From: Micrasema longulum
Taxonomy: Eukaryota > Arthropoda > Insecta > Trichoptera > Brachycentridae
DNA: 64,000 nucleotides
NCBI GenBank assembly: GCA_022494885.1
Contig: JAGVSM010001172.1
Location: 121,147 to 185,146 of the forward strand
Direction: 5' to 3'
The translations under genes were made by a program, and so were the position numbers. Below the pieces are notes generated by a model. It did no database searches. It was not told where the DNA came from and was given only the letters and a program-made list of their open reading frames with translations. Positions 53,230-64,000 of the stretch are shown piece by piece; position 1 is the first letter of the stretch; each line of letters begins with the position of its first letter.

Positions 53230-53640
53230 AATTTTAAATAAACCTATCAATGAAACTTCTTGGTTTAGTTTTACTTTTTATTATTTTGACCAACGAGCGC
53301 TTTCGCCTAAGGTAGGTATCTTCGAGACTCAGTTATCGTATGAGAGAAGACAACTTGTTATTAAATAAAACAAAACTGGTATGTTTGTTGGCAGACCTAA
53401 GAATTCTAGGCATACGGGAATGAAAGTCACAGTTAGTTCTATTCAAAAAGTGAGTTGAGAATTTTAAATAGAACTCGGATTTTGCCTATATATACTCCCT
53501 GAGAAACAGGTAATGCAAAAAATTTTCCGCACCCTCTCTATCATTAAGGGATACGTGGTTTCATTTGGCGATTAAATGGTGGATCTAAATTCCAAGCGAC
53601 TTCTTACCAAGGAATTATACAATGTTTTCAGAATCTGAAT
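53230..53640 (-). pseudogene. LINE RT C-terminal fragment
   Basis: The minus strand reads TLYNSLVRSRLEFRSTI, a stop in place of Trp, then SPNETTYPLMIERVRKIF. This is the LxxSLVRSxLEFxSxIWSP and IExVQKxF motif of jockey/CR1-like RTs. Downstream pieces include LEFLGLPTN. With the reversed tail at 53055 it forms one 5'-truncated insertion next to, and opposite in direction from, the LINE-B copy at 53702. Confidence 0.65.
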
Positions 53641-53701
53641 ATTTGAAAAATCTTGGTATTTCTAAAAACAAATTCAAGCATTTTAAGAGAGTTACGGCAT
53701 A

Positions 53702-54325
53702 ATGATATCATATGTATATATTAATTTTAAACTTCATATTCCAGCTGCTTTATTTAATTATAATCAATTGTTGTCTTCAGCAAATCTTTTAAGATTTTCT
53801 GATAGAAGAATCCTAACTGACCAAATATTACTTTTTAAGGTGATCAATTCATTAATTGAGTGTCCAGATTTGCTGGAGTTGGTGTGTTTCCGTGTACCTG
53901 GTCGACATACCCGCCACAGATCTCCTTTTTGTTCTGCAAGTTCTAGAACCAACTATCACATGCACTCGCCTATCCCTAGGCTCCATAGATATGGCAATCA
54001 GTATGAGAACAAGGCTGATATATTTGGTTTTGGACTTGATAGTTATAAAATGAGTCTGATTTTTTTTTTCTCTCGCAATATTACTCTTAAACTTTTCTTT
54101 ATATTTAAAAATGTTTTTCCTTTTTTTGTTTTTTCATAATTATGTATTTATTACGTTAATATTTTTGGTTGCTTATGTGTATTTACATACTTGTTACTAT
54201 TGTTATAGTTATGCAATTTTATAATTTTTTGTTATGTTTTTATATTTGTATTTTTTTTTTCATATTTATGTTCAATATATGTCAAAGGCAATTTATGCCG
54301 TTTATGTAAAATAAATAAATAAATA
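53702..54325 (+). pseudogene. LINE-B 3' end, better-preserved copy
   Basis: The 145-codon frame (53702-54139) is an RT C-terminus: LHIPAALFNYNQLLSSANLL, SDRRILTDQILLFKVINSLI, ECPDLLELVCFRVPGRHTRH, HSPIPRLHRYGNQYENKADI and FGFGLDSYKMSL. The 3'UTR ends GCAATTTATGCCGTTTATGT, AAAATAAATAAATAAATATG. Catalytic and endonuclease parts are absent. It pairs with 1776-2440. Confidence 0.85.
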
Positions 54326-54799
54326 TGTAAATTAAATGATAACTTAGCTTCAAACAGCACCCCGAGATCCCTAGACATCGACGCTCGTTTAAGCTTTACT
54401 CGATACATGATTAAACGGAAACAAATTGTTTTGGACGTTCACAGAGTCATTGCATAAAAATATAAAACCAACATGCCATGCATTTCAATAGGCGACTCTT
54501 ACACGCACTGATTAGGTTATGAAAATATTTTTTGTTTTTGGATCAATAATCAAATAACCTTTCAATATCGCCCACTATACGATGTTATATTGTAATGGTC
54601 ACCCTATACTGATTTAACGCACGCCCTTTCCTTCATCTTCTTCCACTTTTTCCAATTATTTTTCCCATATCATCAAATATTTTTAAATATTAATCAGTGC
54701 ATGTATAGTTTGCCTACTAACAAGGTTTGGTATGGCGTGTTGTTTTTTTTTTTGTGCAACAACTGTGGTGAATGTGTATAGCGGGTTTTGTATGTTGGT
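54326..54799. other. Unassigned sequence
   Basis: No recognised frame or repeat. Confidence 0.4.
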
Positions 54800-54880
54800 T
54801 AAATTGGTGTCCTGGCAAAGAGACAGGTATTTTTGAACACCGGTAGACATAAAAAGTTCGGTAAGTGGTTGTATACAAAT
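54800..54880 (+). repeat. Repeat FI, copy 1
   Basis: TGGTGTCCTGGCAAAGAGAC, CGGTAGACATAAAAAGTTCG and GTAAGTGGTTGTATAC appear in reverse at 63868-63945. Class unknown. Confidence 0.55.
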
Positions 54881-55260
54881 ATTTAATTACTTTTAGAAAT
54901 CATTTTAAATTCTCATATTTTATCAACATCTAAAACAGACCTGTATAACAGACAAAACAAGATTATGTCTAATTGAGTGATTTCGTTATGAAAAAGACTA
55001 AAGACTAATGGACTCAAAAAATGATACTAAAATAGTTGCGATTAGGACGTCTTACAAGGTTGCTGACAGCATAATAGCCAAGCAATAGACAGACGTCTTT
55101 ACAAAAACGTCTTAATTAACAGAAAATAATTAATGCAAGAGGAAGTATGACTATCAAAAATAATTAAGTTTTTAATATAGAGTAACAATTAAAAATATTA
55201 TCGTGTTTTTAAATTTTCAAGGCTGTCGGATCAGCTTTCTACTAAATATTTACTTATCTA

Positions 55261-55590
55261 CCTGTCTTTCCTATTTCCTAGCGCACTCCACGTGACAATA
55301 ATTCAACGTGTGAGTGCCGGTAATAACTATTAATCTAGCATCAACAAAGTAAAGTGCTTAACAAATCTGTCATCAAGCGATCAGCTTGACCGCCAGCTCC
55401 ATACAAGTTGTGCCAGCGTCTCACGACCGCCAGATTCACCATCCAGGTTCCAGTACACGTCACGCCTCATCATCAGCCAGTAAGTAGAGTTGCGAAACCT
55501 TCCTTCCTCAACAATACAGTCCACTCTCTAAATTTTCTTCCTCTTAGGAAATGGTATTCTTCACTTTTCGTTCACTCATCAACAAAAGTA
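55261..55590 (-). repeat. Repeat FH, inverted copy
   Basis: The complement matches 4860-5195: TCCTAGCGCACTCCACG, GAGTGCCGGTAATAAC, CTCATCATCAGCCAGTAAGT, GAGTTGCGAAACCTTCCTTC, CTTCACTTTTCGTTCACTCA. Confidence 0.65.
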
Positions 55591-55824
55591 TAAACTTTGT
55601 GGTCATACATTTTGATAAATGTATGGAATTTTAGCTTATTGATACATGTAGCTCCTACCCCGATTGGAGATTACTAAAAAAAAACACGTAGATGCTTTAA
55701 TGTGTATTAATTAGATGCTAAATAATTTAATACAGTATCGGTAAAGAAACGTGAGAGTGGTGGTGACAACTCAAAATTGTAAACTCCTGAATTACTGTTT
55801 GAACAGAACTGTTCTACTTTGAAC

Positions 55825-56205
55825 ATTACAACAGAGATGAAGAACATTTTATAGAAGGGAATATGAAAGTCTAGGCATCACGTCATTGGCTTGATAGATG
55901 TCTTAGCGTTTACATGATATACTTCCTATAATTTGCTGGTTTAAATAACCACTTTACACCCTGTGGAGCATACTCTATTCTGCCTATGTTTGAACATCCA
56001 TATTTCAACTACTCTTCCATAAATTGATTTTTGTAAGCCTGGAGAGCGGCGTAAGAGTGAAAACCTTTATTAATGCGGGTTTAATTCATCTGACTGAATT
56101 ATTTCACCTGCAGTCTAGGAAACGCCTAAAAAACGTTACAACAAAATTTTGAGTTTGTACAAATGTTTGAAGACAATGACTGGATTTCACGCCCTAGGAA
56201 GTTAA
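55825..56205 (+). repeat. Repeat FA, near-complete unit with an internal insert
   Basis: CATTACAACAGAGATGAAGA, GGGAATATGAAAGTCTAGGC, then about 50 extra bases (55880-55935), TTGCTGGTTTAAATAACC, CTATGTTTGAACATCCATAT, GGGTTTAATTCATCTGACTG, GTCTAGGAAACGCCT, TTTGAGTTTGTACAAATG and ACGCCCTAGGAAG. Confidence 0.8.
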
Positions 56206-58344
56206 TAAGATGAACTTATTTTAATATAATTGAATTGTAACGAAATGCAATAAAATTAAAGTTTAAATATGTGACTCTGTAATTATAATATATTAAAACT
56301 AACATTCTAACTTATCTTATATATTAAACAATCTGGTTTTAAAATTGTGATTTAAAGCGTCAAAATAAACATCTTGCCTTGCCAAAATACAGTGGACTTA
56401 GGCCATAGGCAATACCTAATGCAACATTAGGTACTGATAAAATTAAGATATAAATAATGATGTTAAATATTTTCTGACTTTGAAAAATACAGTATTCATC
56501 TCAACCTAAACCGCTTAAAATATCCTAAATAAATTATGAACGTTCTGGGGTGGATGGTAAAGTATAAACTGACTTGTTCTGTGCTAAATTAAACAGATAA
56601 ATTAAGGTGTTCAACGTGCCTTTATAAATACCTTTATAAATTTAGACGAGTATCAAATTACTGAATAATCAATTAAAAACCGTTGTTCATAAAATTCGCA
56701 ACCAAATAATTTGTAACAAGTTAGAAACCAAGGTTCAAATAATAAATATCACGATTTAAAATATATATCCTATCTAATATAGTAATTAATTACATATAGT
56801 AATTTCCTTACAGTAATAATGCGTAAAGCTATAGAGGAGCTTAAACGTAGGAAAACCATTCTATGACTATTAGGTATTAAGTTAGCTACAGTTCGCAGCA
56901 AAACAATGAGCCGTACTCAGGTCGAGAATTGCCAAATGGATATTAATTTGCATTGTTAATATTTTTTTAATATGTACCTTTGTATTTATTATTACAGAGT
57001 TATTAGAATTAATTTTTTTATAATTTGCCTTTATTTACTTTATAAAACTGAAAATACATGTGTGTGTTTATTACATTTATACTTTTATTACATTTATTGA
57101 GACATCAATCTCAACTCCATGGAACCAAAGCTTAGTTTTTTTGTTTTTCCGTCACATCTCCAAAACGGTGAGTCGTAGCGGCCTGAAATTTGGACACGTC
57201 ATTTAAAATGCAATTTCAAGGTTAACGTTGTTATTCTTTTTTAAATTTTAATCAACCTCTAATCGATAAAGACTCATACTTTATATGAATGCCTAGTACA
57301 GCCCCGACATATTGCCCGTTATCAACGGTCATTATCAAAAGTTAACATACTTTAATTCACAAATTTATCCCCTAAATTGAGAAAAAATAGTATCAAAAAT
57401 AAATATCTTGATAGGAAAGTGTTTAAAATACACGTGTTGGGACTATGAATTCCAAAAATCAATTTAAATCATAGGAAAATATTCTATATCAATTACTTGT
57501 GAAAACTGACTCCTTCAACACCTTTGACGCTCTTACTGTTGTAACTAAACAAACTACAATTTACCATTGTCGATTTTTATTTATTATAACGTATATATCC
57601 AAGTTATTTACAGACAAAGCCAAGCACAGCGACAAAATCATCCGATAGAACCGTTACGCGTATGTTGTCAAACAAAACAAAATGGCCGCAAATTTGTTGC
57701 TAACCAACATCGCTTGGGTTCTTTGAAATATATTGATAGGGCTACTCTATAGGTTGACACATTAAAACTCTGCTCGGATTATCTCATGTTAAATAGGGTT
57801 AATTTCAAACGATTTAACAGAAGTCGATCTATTATGTATAAATGTTTAATATAAATCTAGGATTTCCCCATAAGAACAAAGGATTTCAAATTGAAAAAAA
57901 ACACAGTAAATAAATTTTCACTCAATTTCCGTTTGCAGGATTTTTACCTTAATATTTATATGCAATAAATAATATATACGGGAGGAATTAAATTACTCTT
58001 ATAAAACCATGTTAAATGAATTTGTAAATCCGGTAAAGTAATTACTCAAGCCAAATAAATTAGCAATGAGAGTCATAAATTAACTCACTCTTGAGACTTT
58101 TTACTTTAAAAAAATCGCTTTTTTTCCAAAGTCGCCCAGTACGGGTTTTGCAATTTTATTGCTCTTTTATTTGAAAATATATAATATATATATAATATAT
58201 ATATATATATTATATATATATAATATCACAATAAACATGAATTTGATAAGGTTATGAAACCACCTGAATAATTATATAAAAAAATTAACACAATTAAGTG
58301 GAATTTTTGACTAACGGTCTTATTTTATATTTTTCGAAATTCGT
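56206..58344. other. AT-rich intergenic sequence with a TA-rich palindrome
   Basis: A (TA)n tract with palindromic TATATAATATAT units lies at 58176-58230. A possible SINE body remnant is near 56385-56445 (CAGTGGACTTAGGCC, CTAATGCAACATTAGGTACT). The remainder is unrecognised. Confidence 0.45.
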
Positions 58345-59390
58345 TCTACACTCTATTAAGGCTGTGCTTAAAAAATCCTTTGCGCGCGGTGATGTAACAT
58401 CGTGTTACAACTAGCAAAAGAAAGAATATTCCCATATTCAGACATTTGAAAAAAAACACAGAGACACAGTGTATAATAATACCTTTTCTATAATTTATGG
58501 AAATTATAATATCATTAAGGCCTATTATAAAAAAATAAATTTAAAATAAAAAATAAACGCGAATCGCTTAGTTAACGTGTACTCCCGCTCACTGTCAATA
58601 TCTGACTGATGAAGAAAAAACGCAGACAACTGATTTTTTCCTTGTTTTATGCATGGAATCGTGCTATTTGGATGCTGTTGTCTCTTTTGCACAAAAACCG
58701 GTCACAGAATAGCGTCTCTTTACTCCAAGTTCTTTTTTCGTGATTTTTCTTACACAACAGATAAGATGACATGATTACCGAATGGAGCGTATCGCTACTA
58801 TCCATGGCCCTGTTTTAGGTCCTGTCAGATATACAGATCTGGTAGCTTCCAAAAAGAATTTCAAGGCTTTCAAAAAGTTTTGTAATCATTACGACGAAAT
58901 GCAAAGGTCCAATCAATTTAATTCCAGTCAGTGAAGAATTCACTTTCTTCTTTTTTCAATCCAACAAAGTACATATTATGTACTTCTGGATTACTTTCTT
59001 TTGGCACCAAAATGCTAAGGCTACCAGATTACAGAAGGCTCGTTCGGTCAGCTTTTCTCGTTTGGCAACGAGCAATTTTCCGTGTATGTGGGCACCGCCA
59101 AGGAGACTTATGTCCTCAGATGCGGTGTGCGGTATGTGGTAGGCACGCGTTGAACAGATTTATTGTTGTATTGGTATCACTTTCATTCATAAAATTATTC
59201 TACGTATAGCAAGAATATATTTTTTTAAAAAAATCTTGCATATTAAAAAAAAAATATTTTTTTAATCCGGTATGAAAATGGCAATTTAAAGATTACGAGA
59301 AATACAACTGAATCATTAAAAAAATTAGAGAGATATATCAAGTCTTGTATCCTATGTAGACTCGTGTAACATCACATCCTAACAAAGTTA
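58345..59390 (+). repeat. Repeat FB, longest copy (about 1.05 kb)
   Basis: Shares TTAAGGCTGTGCTTAAAAAA, GATGTAACATCGTGTTACAA, CAGACATTTGAAAAAAAACA, CTCACTGTCAATATCTGACT and TTGTATCCTATGTAGACTCG with other FB copies. It carries about 500 extra bases (58620-59150) that the shorter copies lack. A 92-codon frame (58931-59209) in this part has WQRAIFRVCGHRQGDLCPQM, which I do not recognise. Confidence 0.65.
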
Positions 59391-59399
59391 ATCCCTTTC

Positions 59400-59650
59400 G
59401 TTTTCTTTCTAAATCCACCCCTTAAAGGAGCATGTGAACATTACCAGAAGCCTCTAGGAGGCCTTATTGCTAGCCGGTATTTCTTAATGTTTCTTATAGT
59501 CATTGACGGCCTTTCAGGACTACGCGGCAGGAGCCCGCAGGTGTGAAGAAGAGGCAACTTGGATTAAAGCTCTCCTGAGACATCCGCAGCACGTGATCAA
59601 GCCAGGTCCAACGCCGCTCGTTATGGAGGCTGCGTCTTCCGTTCTTGGAC
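59400..59650 (-). pseudogene. LINE RT C-terminal remnant (WLDHVLRM motif)
   Basis: The minus strand reads RRWTWLDHVLRMSQESFNPS in one frame, then degraded sequence with CRVVLKG. It is the same type as 40255-40485 and again directly adjoins repeat FB. Confidence 0.6.
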
Positions 59651-59790
59651 TTCAATTTTGGTAGTAAAATCGAACCACCTAATACCTCATATTCTTCCCG
59701 ATCACAAACTCTTTTAAAAATACTTTACGACTCAAAAACACATCATCTACATGATAATATATTTGTCGTTATTTTGCAAGTATAATAACT

Positions 59791-60056
59791 GGCGGCCTCC
59801 TAGTGTAATTGTCAGCGCGTTTGCCTAGTGTGCAAGAGGTCACGGGTTCGATTCCTGCCATGGTTGATTTAAAATAATTATTTGAAAGTGAGTCTTAACA
59901 CCAAAATATTTCACAGTCCCTGGATTGGTACCTGAAGCGTAAGATTAATCATCTAACCTTCATGTGACAAAAAACTGATTAAAACTCACTGCGATTGGTG
60001 TACGAATGCAGTTCCTTATGCACCATTAGGTGTGAAAAGGAAATGATGATGATGAC
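59791..60056 (+). repeat. SINE1, full copy
   Basis: GGCGGCCTCCTAGTGTAATT, CAGCGCGTTTGCCTAGTGTG, B-box-like GGTTCGATTCC, body GTCCCTGGATTGGTACCTGA, TAATCATCTAACCTTCATGT, CTGCGATTGGTGTACGAATG, ATGCACCATTAGGTG, and a GATGATGATGA tail. Confidence 0.9.
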
Positions 60057-60688
60057 AATTTTTTCCTGATGCATATTTTTAGTCATACGAAATCTCACAG
60101 TATTCAACTAGGTACGAGGAATTAAAAAGGGACCGTTCTTTTGAGATATATTTTATACATTTTGCTCGGGACCGACGTTTATTCGCGAATACATACAAAG
60201 ATTCAAAGCTTCGCGTCGCAGAAAACTTTTAAAAAGTCACGATTTTAACATGTCCATACCAGGTTTTTAAGAGTTTGAAAGAAAAGTTCAAAAAGCTTTT
60301 TGATTATATTGAAAACTTCCTTTTGAACTTCGAATCCAAGTATAGCATTGGGAATAGATTCGATTCAGATTACCCTGGGATGTATGCGCTTACAAACTAA
60401 AGTTTTTCATTTTTCACTTTCGACAACTGAAATAAAGTAAAACTCATTACTTTTCATTTGGAATAATAAATAATTTCATTGACAAGAGCACTATGAAAAA
60501 ACAAATGAAAAATACGATATCTTATCACAATCACGTAGATAACGCGAATTCGAGACTAAAGTTTGATCAAAACGCGGCTTTATTCGTAACATATTAATCA
60601 TATATATGGAAAACCCAACAAAGAAAAAAAAATATCATTCATTTCTTTAATAAAAAGTCAAAGCCAAAGTTTTCACGTTGAAGTTTAA
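60057..60688. other. Unassigned sequence
   Basis: No frame or repeat recognised. Confidence 0.45.
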
Positions 60689-61193
60689 GGCTGTAGTCTG
60701 GTAAAACGCGTTATCGTTTTTGGTAAGGGCAGATATGAAGGTTATAAAAATATCAATAAGATATTGTTATAAATTAAATATTACAAAAAGAATTTTTTTT
60801 TTTTTGAAAAAAGAGAATGCAATTCTTTAAAAAAAGGTTTTAAAATGCTTGTATTTCTTTTTAAAATCAAAGAAATAAAATTTTGCTTCGGCCACTTTCA
60901 TGTTCAATTTATTATCTTAATATTATTTGTATAAATTCTTCTTTAATACTTAGTTTTTTTTTTATCCCAGATGTCTAAGTTTAGTCTAATCTGCCGATAT
61001 AAAAGTAATTATATTTTAGTAACATAAAACTTTAAGGTATATTTTTTAACAGAAACATCTTTTAAAAATATTGTTTTTATCTAATGTATATATATATTTT
61101 TTTGATATTGCGCGATTTAAAAAAAACGTTCGTTTAAAAATGACAAAATTATATGATTTCTTAATTTTGCGTCCGTTTTACCAGACTACAGCC
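60689..61193 (+). mobile_element. TIR element FJ (505 bp, non-autonomous)
   Basis: The left end GGCTGTAGTCTGGTAAAACG is exactly inverted at the right end (CGTTTTACCAGACTACAGCC). No transposase frame is present. A right-end fragment occurs at 11860-12086. Target duplication is not clear, so the superfamily is open. Confidence 0.75.
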
Positions 61194-61476
61194 AGGTGTA
61201 AAATAAAAATCAACACCCCCAAATTCTGAAGTCAAATTTTTGGTGGGAAATTTTTGTAAGTTGATATTTGGAAGTTTATTCAGGTGGGCAGACACTCAAA
61301 TTAGAATACAGTTAAACATGTAAAATGATAATTTTCAATAAAATATTTACCGTTTTCGAGATATTCAATTTGTATTGTTATTTTTCCCTTGGTTTTGCTT
61401 TGGTTATCAATGTATCGCATTCCTGATCACACAAAAACGAATGAGATTTTTTGCATTTTTGCAAGTACGAATGATA
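61194..61476. other. Unassigned sequence
   Basis: No coding evidence or repeat match. Confidence 0.4.
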
Positions 61477-61484
61477 CCAGGACC

Positions 61485-62290
61485 CATAGAATTAAGAATA
61501 GTCCAAAAGGAGCGTAGAATCATATTTAAATACATTGGACTATGTCTAATAATTCCCCCACTATGCCTTTCTTTTGCCGCGCGCATTCGTGATGCCGCCG
61601 CGTAATATGGCACGATGGGAAAACAGATAATTATAACACAAATGTCAGGTTAAAAAAAAACAGTCTGTTAATTTCTCTAAAATTTTATTGTGCACGCGGA
61701 AATTTTGATTGACACAACAGAATAGTTAAGTAAAGGGTCATTTAATAAGAGAAATTGAATAAATGAACTTTAAACCTATAATAAAAAAACAAATTCTATA
61801 AAAAATAAAACGGATATTTTTATATCATGTTGAATAATATTTGGTGTTTTAATGATGATTTTGGTCAAATGTCCACAATAGATTTGTTTAATTCGAGATC
61901 CAATTTTCATTAGTTCTCTCATTAGATGAGCAAAGTATGGAAAAAAATTTACTACCTTGGCAGCACTAATAAAATGTTAATTTTGTTTCTTTTACAATCT
62001 GACAGATGAAAAAAAATCCATTTTTAACTAATGCATTTGTAACATACACATTCATTTGCTAATTATACATGAAATGTGATTGCATCCTGTTTCTTTAAGA
62101 TCCTATCGGTATTTTTTACACTTTAAAAGGACACAACACGGCATAGTTGAATTCAAATCAGGAATTGCGTACTGAGCGACATCTATAAAGAAACTAATGG
62201 GTCAAAACGTAAACCTACTCATTTATGAGTAGTTAAGTCGTCTTCTGTTTGATGTGCGTATGCGGTTTTTGGACTTTTCTTAATTCTATG
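61485..62290 (+). mobile_element. hAT-like non-autonomous element, copy 3 (806 bp)
   Basis: Ends CATAGAATTAAG and CTTAATTCTATG are exact inverted repeats continuing into AATAGTCC/GGACTTTT. Flanks CCAGGACC (61477-61484) and CCTGGACC (62291-62298) form an 8-bp duplication with one mismatch. It aligns with copy 2 throughout, including GATTGCATCCTGTTTCTTTA and the palindrome CTACTCATTTATGAGTAG near 62215. Confidence 0.92.
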
Positions 62291-62383
62291 CCTGGACCTT
62301 AAAATTATCCAAGCGATTAAGAGCAGTAAGTAATAGAATGAACATATTGAAATATAATGTCCATGTTAAAACTTTGCTTTTTG

Positions 62384-62647
62384 TCGGCCTTGTAGTGTAA
62401 TAGTCAGCGCGTTTGCCTACCATACAAGAGGTTTCGGGTTCAATTCCCGACAAGATTTATTTAAATAATTTAAATAAAGAGCGTTTTCACTCAAGAATAT
62501 TTCAAAGTCCCTAGACTGGTACCTGAAACGTAAGACTAATCATCTTATCTTGAAGTAACAAAAATGATCAAGATGCTCTGCAAATGGTATACCAAAGCAG
62601 TGCTCTATGCACCATTAGATGCTGAAAGGGAATGATGAAGATGATGA
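62384..62647 (+). repeat. SINE1, full copy
   Basis: TCGGCCTTGTAGTGTAATAG, TCAGCGCGTTTGCCTACCAT, B-box-like GGTTCAATTCCCG, GTTTTCACTCAAGAATATTT, CCTAGACTGGTACCTGAAAC, TATGCACCATTAGATGCTGA, tail GATGAAGATGATGA. Confidence 0.9.
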
Positions 62648-63867
62648 ATACTTTGCAAATTATTTATTTATATCTTTCCTAATCAATTATACGATATGCT
62701 CTTTCTGGGGGTTATCAAGCGAAACTAATATTAATTTAATTCACATTACATAAAGATGTACACCGCAAAAAACACAAAAATTTATATCATCAATTTATAA
62801 ATCTGTCAATAAATTATCAGTGGTTAAATTATCAGTAAATTATTAAGGGCCATACGTTGGCACAACTTAATTTGTCAGCATATGTTGCACTCCGAGTATA
62901 AATACAACATGATTATAAAACAAAAGGCTTTACTTATTAGATTTCTTTATCCAAGGTTTATATTAAGAAATAACTTTACCCAGTTTAACTATTTATAACC
63001 GATATAAAAAAAGCTTACTCATAAAAATATTTATTAACTATAATAACACTTCACAATGTGCAGGTTTAAGTTACTATGGTCGCTATCTCAAATTTATCCG
63101 AGTTTAACTCTATGCTAGGTTTATAAGTAATACTTTTTGCTATACCATCATTATTCTGCCGCTATTCTCAAGCTAAACTTTATACCCGATTTATAAGTAA
63201 GGCCCCAGGTGTACTAGTATGAAAAGACTAGCAGTTCTAAAATATTGTAATAAATATGGCAAAAGGACTCTGCAATAGAGTAAACTTAAAATACGTTACA
63301 TGTTACCAAACAGTATTAAGAATAGTGAGCTAAATACATGAGTGAGAAGAATGGATAAATTATGGCTATTGAAAATTTTTTTTTTTCTTAATGTTAGTTT
63401 TGATTTTGAATAATAAAATAAAATATAAAATACCGTGGGTATACTGACGAAAAGCTTTTACTCTCAAATCCCTGTTTCGAGAAATCAAACATTTAAGTTT
63501 TGTTCCAATTTTACTCTTTTATATCTTATTTAAATAAAATTAGATGTTAAGTGCTCATTTAAGAACATGTTTTGAATTTTTCCGTTTCATAATTTTTTAT
63601 CAAGTAAATATTAAGTTATTTAAAGCTTTTAGCCTGAATATGACTTAACCTTAAATTTATTTTTAAAACAACAGATATATGAAATTTAATATGGCTTATT
63701 GTATTTTGCAAGTTTTTAGAGCGTTAAAAACTTTACAAAACTGCATCATTTGGTCAAATCCGTATATTTTTAAGTTATTTTTTTTTGCCAGTATGCCCAC
63801 AATATGGTATAGTATAAAATGATTTTCAAATCAATTCACTATCAATTATTGTGAGGGAATAAGAGTA
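62648..63867. other. AT-rich intergenic sequence
   Basis: No gene or recognised element. Confidence 0.5.
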
Positions 63868-63950
63868 TTTAACCACTTACCGACTTTTTATGTCTACCGA
63901 TTTCGAGACGTAACCGTTTCTTTGTCAGGACACTCACTACACCAATATGC
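63868..63950 (-). repeat. Repeat FI, copy 2 (inverted)
   Basis: TAACCACTTACCGACTTTTT, ATGTCTACCG, TTTCTTTGTCAGGACACTCA, the complement of 54800-54880. Confidence 0.55.
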
Positions 63951-64000
63951 TAATTCTAAAATATACTCTTACCTTTACCATTACTGTTTTATACATAATA

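Noticed and set aside
58931..59209. 92-codon frame with Cys and His residues (CGHRQGDLCPQMRC)
   Set aside because: The Cys/His spacing suggested a zinc knuckle, but no spacing fits CCHC and the frame lies in repeat FB with no second copy to support it.

Overview
This 64 kb window is AT-rich eukaryotic DNA that looks like insect intergenic sequence. The evidence is a degraded DD34D mariner, an RTE-type LINE whose C-terminus I recognise from insect genomes, tRNA-derived SINEs, a hAT-like non-autonomous transposon with 8-bp target duplications, and many jockey/CR1-like LINE 3' ends. The order and species cannot be fixed from the sequence. I found no convincing host protein-coding gene, tRNA gene, rRNA or CRISPR array. 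The longest open frames are LINE reverse-transcriptase C-termini or accidental frames in repeats.

Region by region. 0.5-2.4 kb: two LINE 3' ends. 4.8-6.4 kb: a repeat (FH) interrupted by an 804-bp hAT-like element. 8.7-9.9 kb: a LINE 3' end carrying two further insertions. 11.0-11.9 kb: a compound inverted duplication. 12-16 kb: LINE ends, a full SINE and a 133-bp hairpin. 17-22.5 kb: repeat FB, a fold-back element deletion derivative, SINEs and a mariner. 24-30 kb: a fold-back element, a SINE split by a LINE tail, and an RTE LINE with a perfect 16-bp target duplication. 31-35 kb: a second hAT-like copy, a SINE split by a LINE plus a 243-bp fold-back element, and a second RTE copy. 37-45 kb: LINE fragments, tandem and hairpin copies of repeat family FA, and a candidate solo LTR. 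45-56 kb: LINE ends, an RTE fragment inside FA, and an inverted FH copy. 58-62.6 kb: FB, two full SINEs, a TIR element (FJ) and the third hAT-like copy.

The most unusual signal is family FA, with about 20 segments. It is rich in short palindromes, occurs as head-to-tail dimers at two loci with similar period (about 376-393 bp), forms long hairpins at others, and is flanked at two loci by 12-13 bp direct repeats. I do not recognise its class. Nested insertions allow a relative chronology: FA, SINE and LINE-D copies are targets, and RTE, LINE-C, LINE-F, LINE-G, hAT-like and fold-back copies sit inside other repeats.

Family labels (FA, FB, FH, FI, FJ, FL, LINE-A to LINE-M, SINE1, SINE2) are working names for this window only. 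All family comparisons were made by eye.
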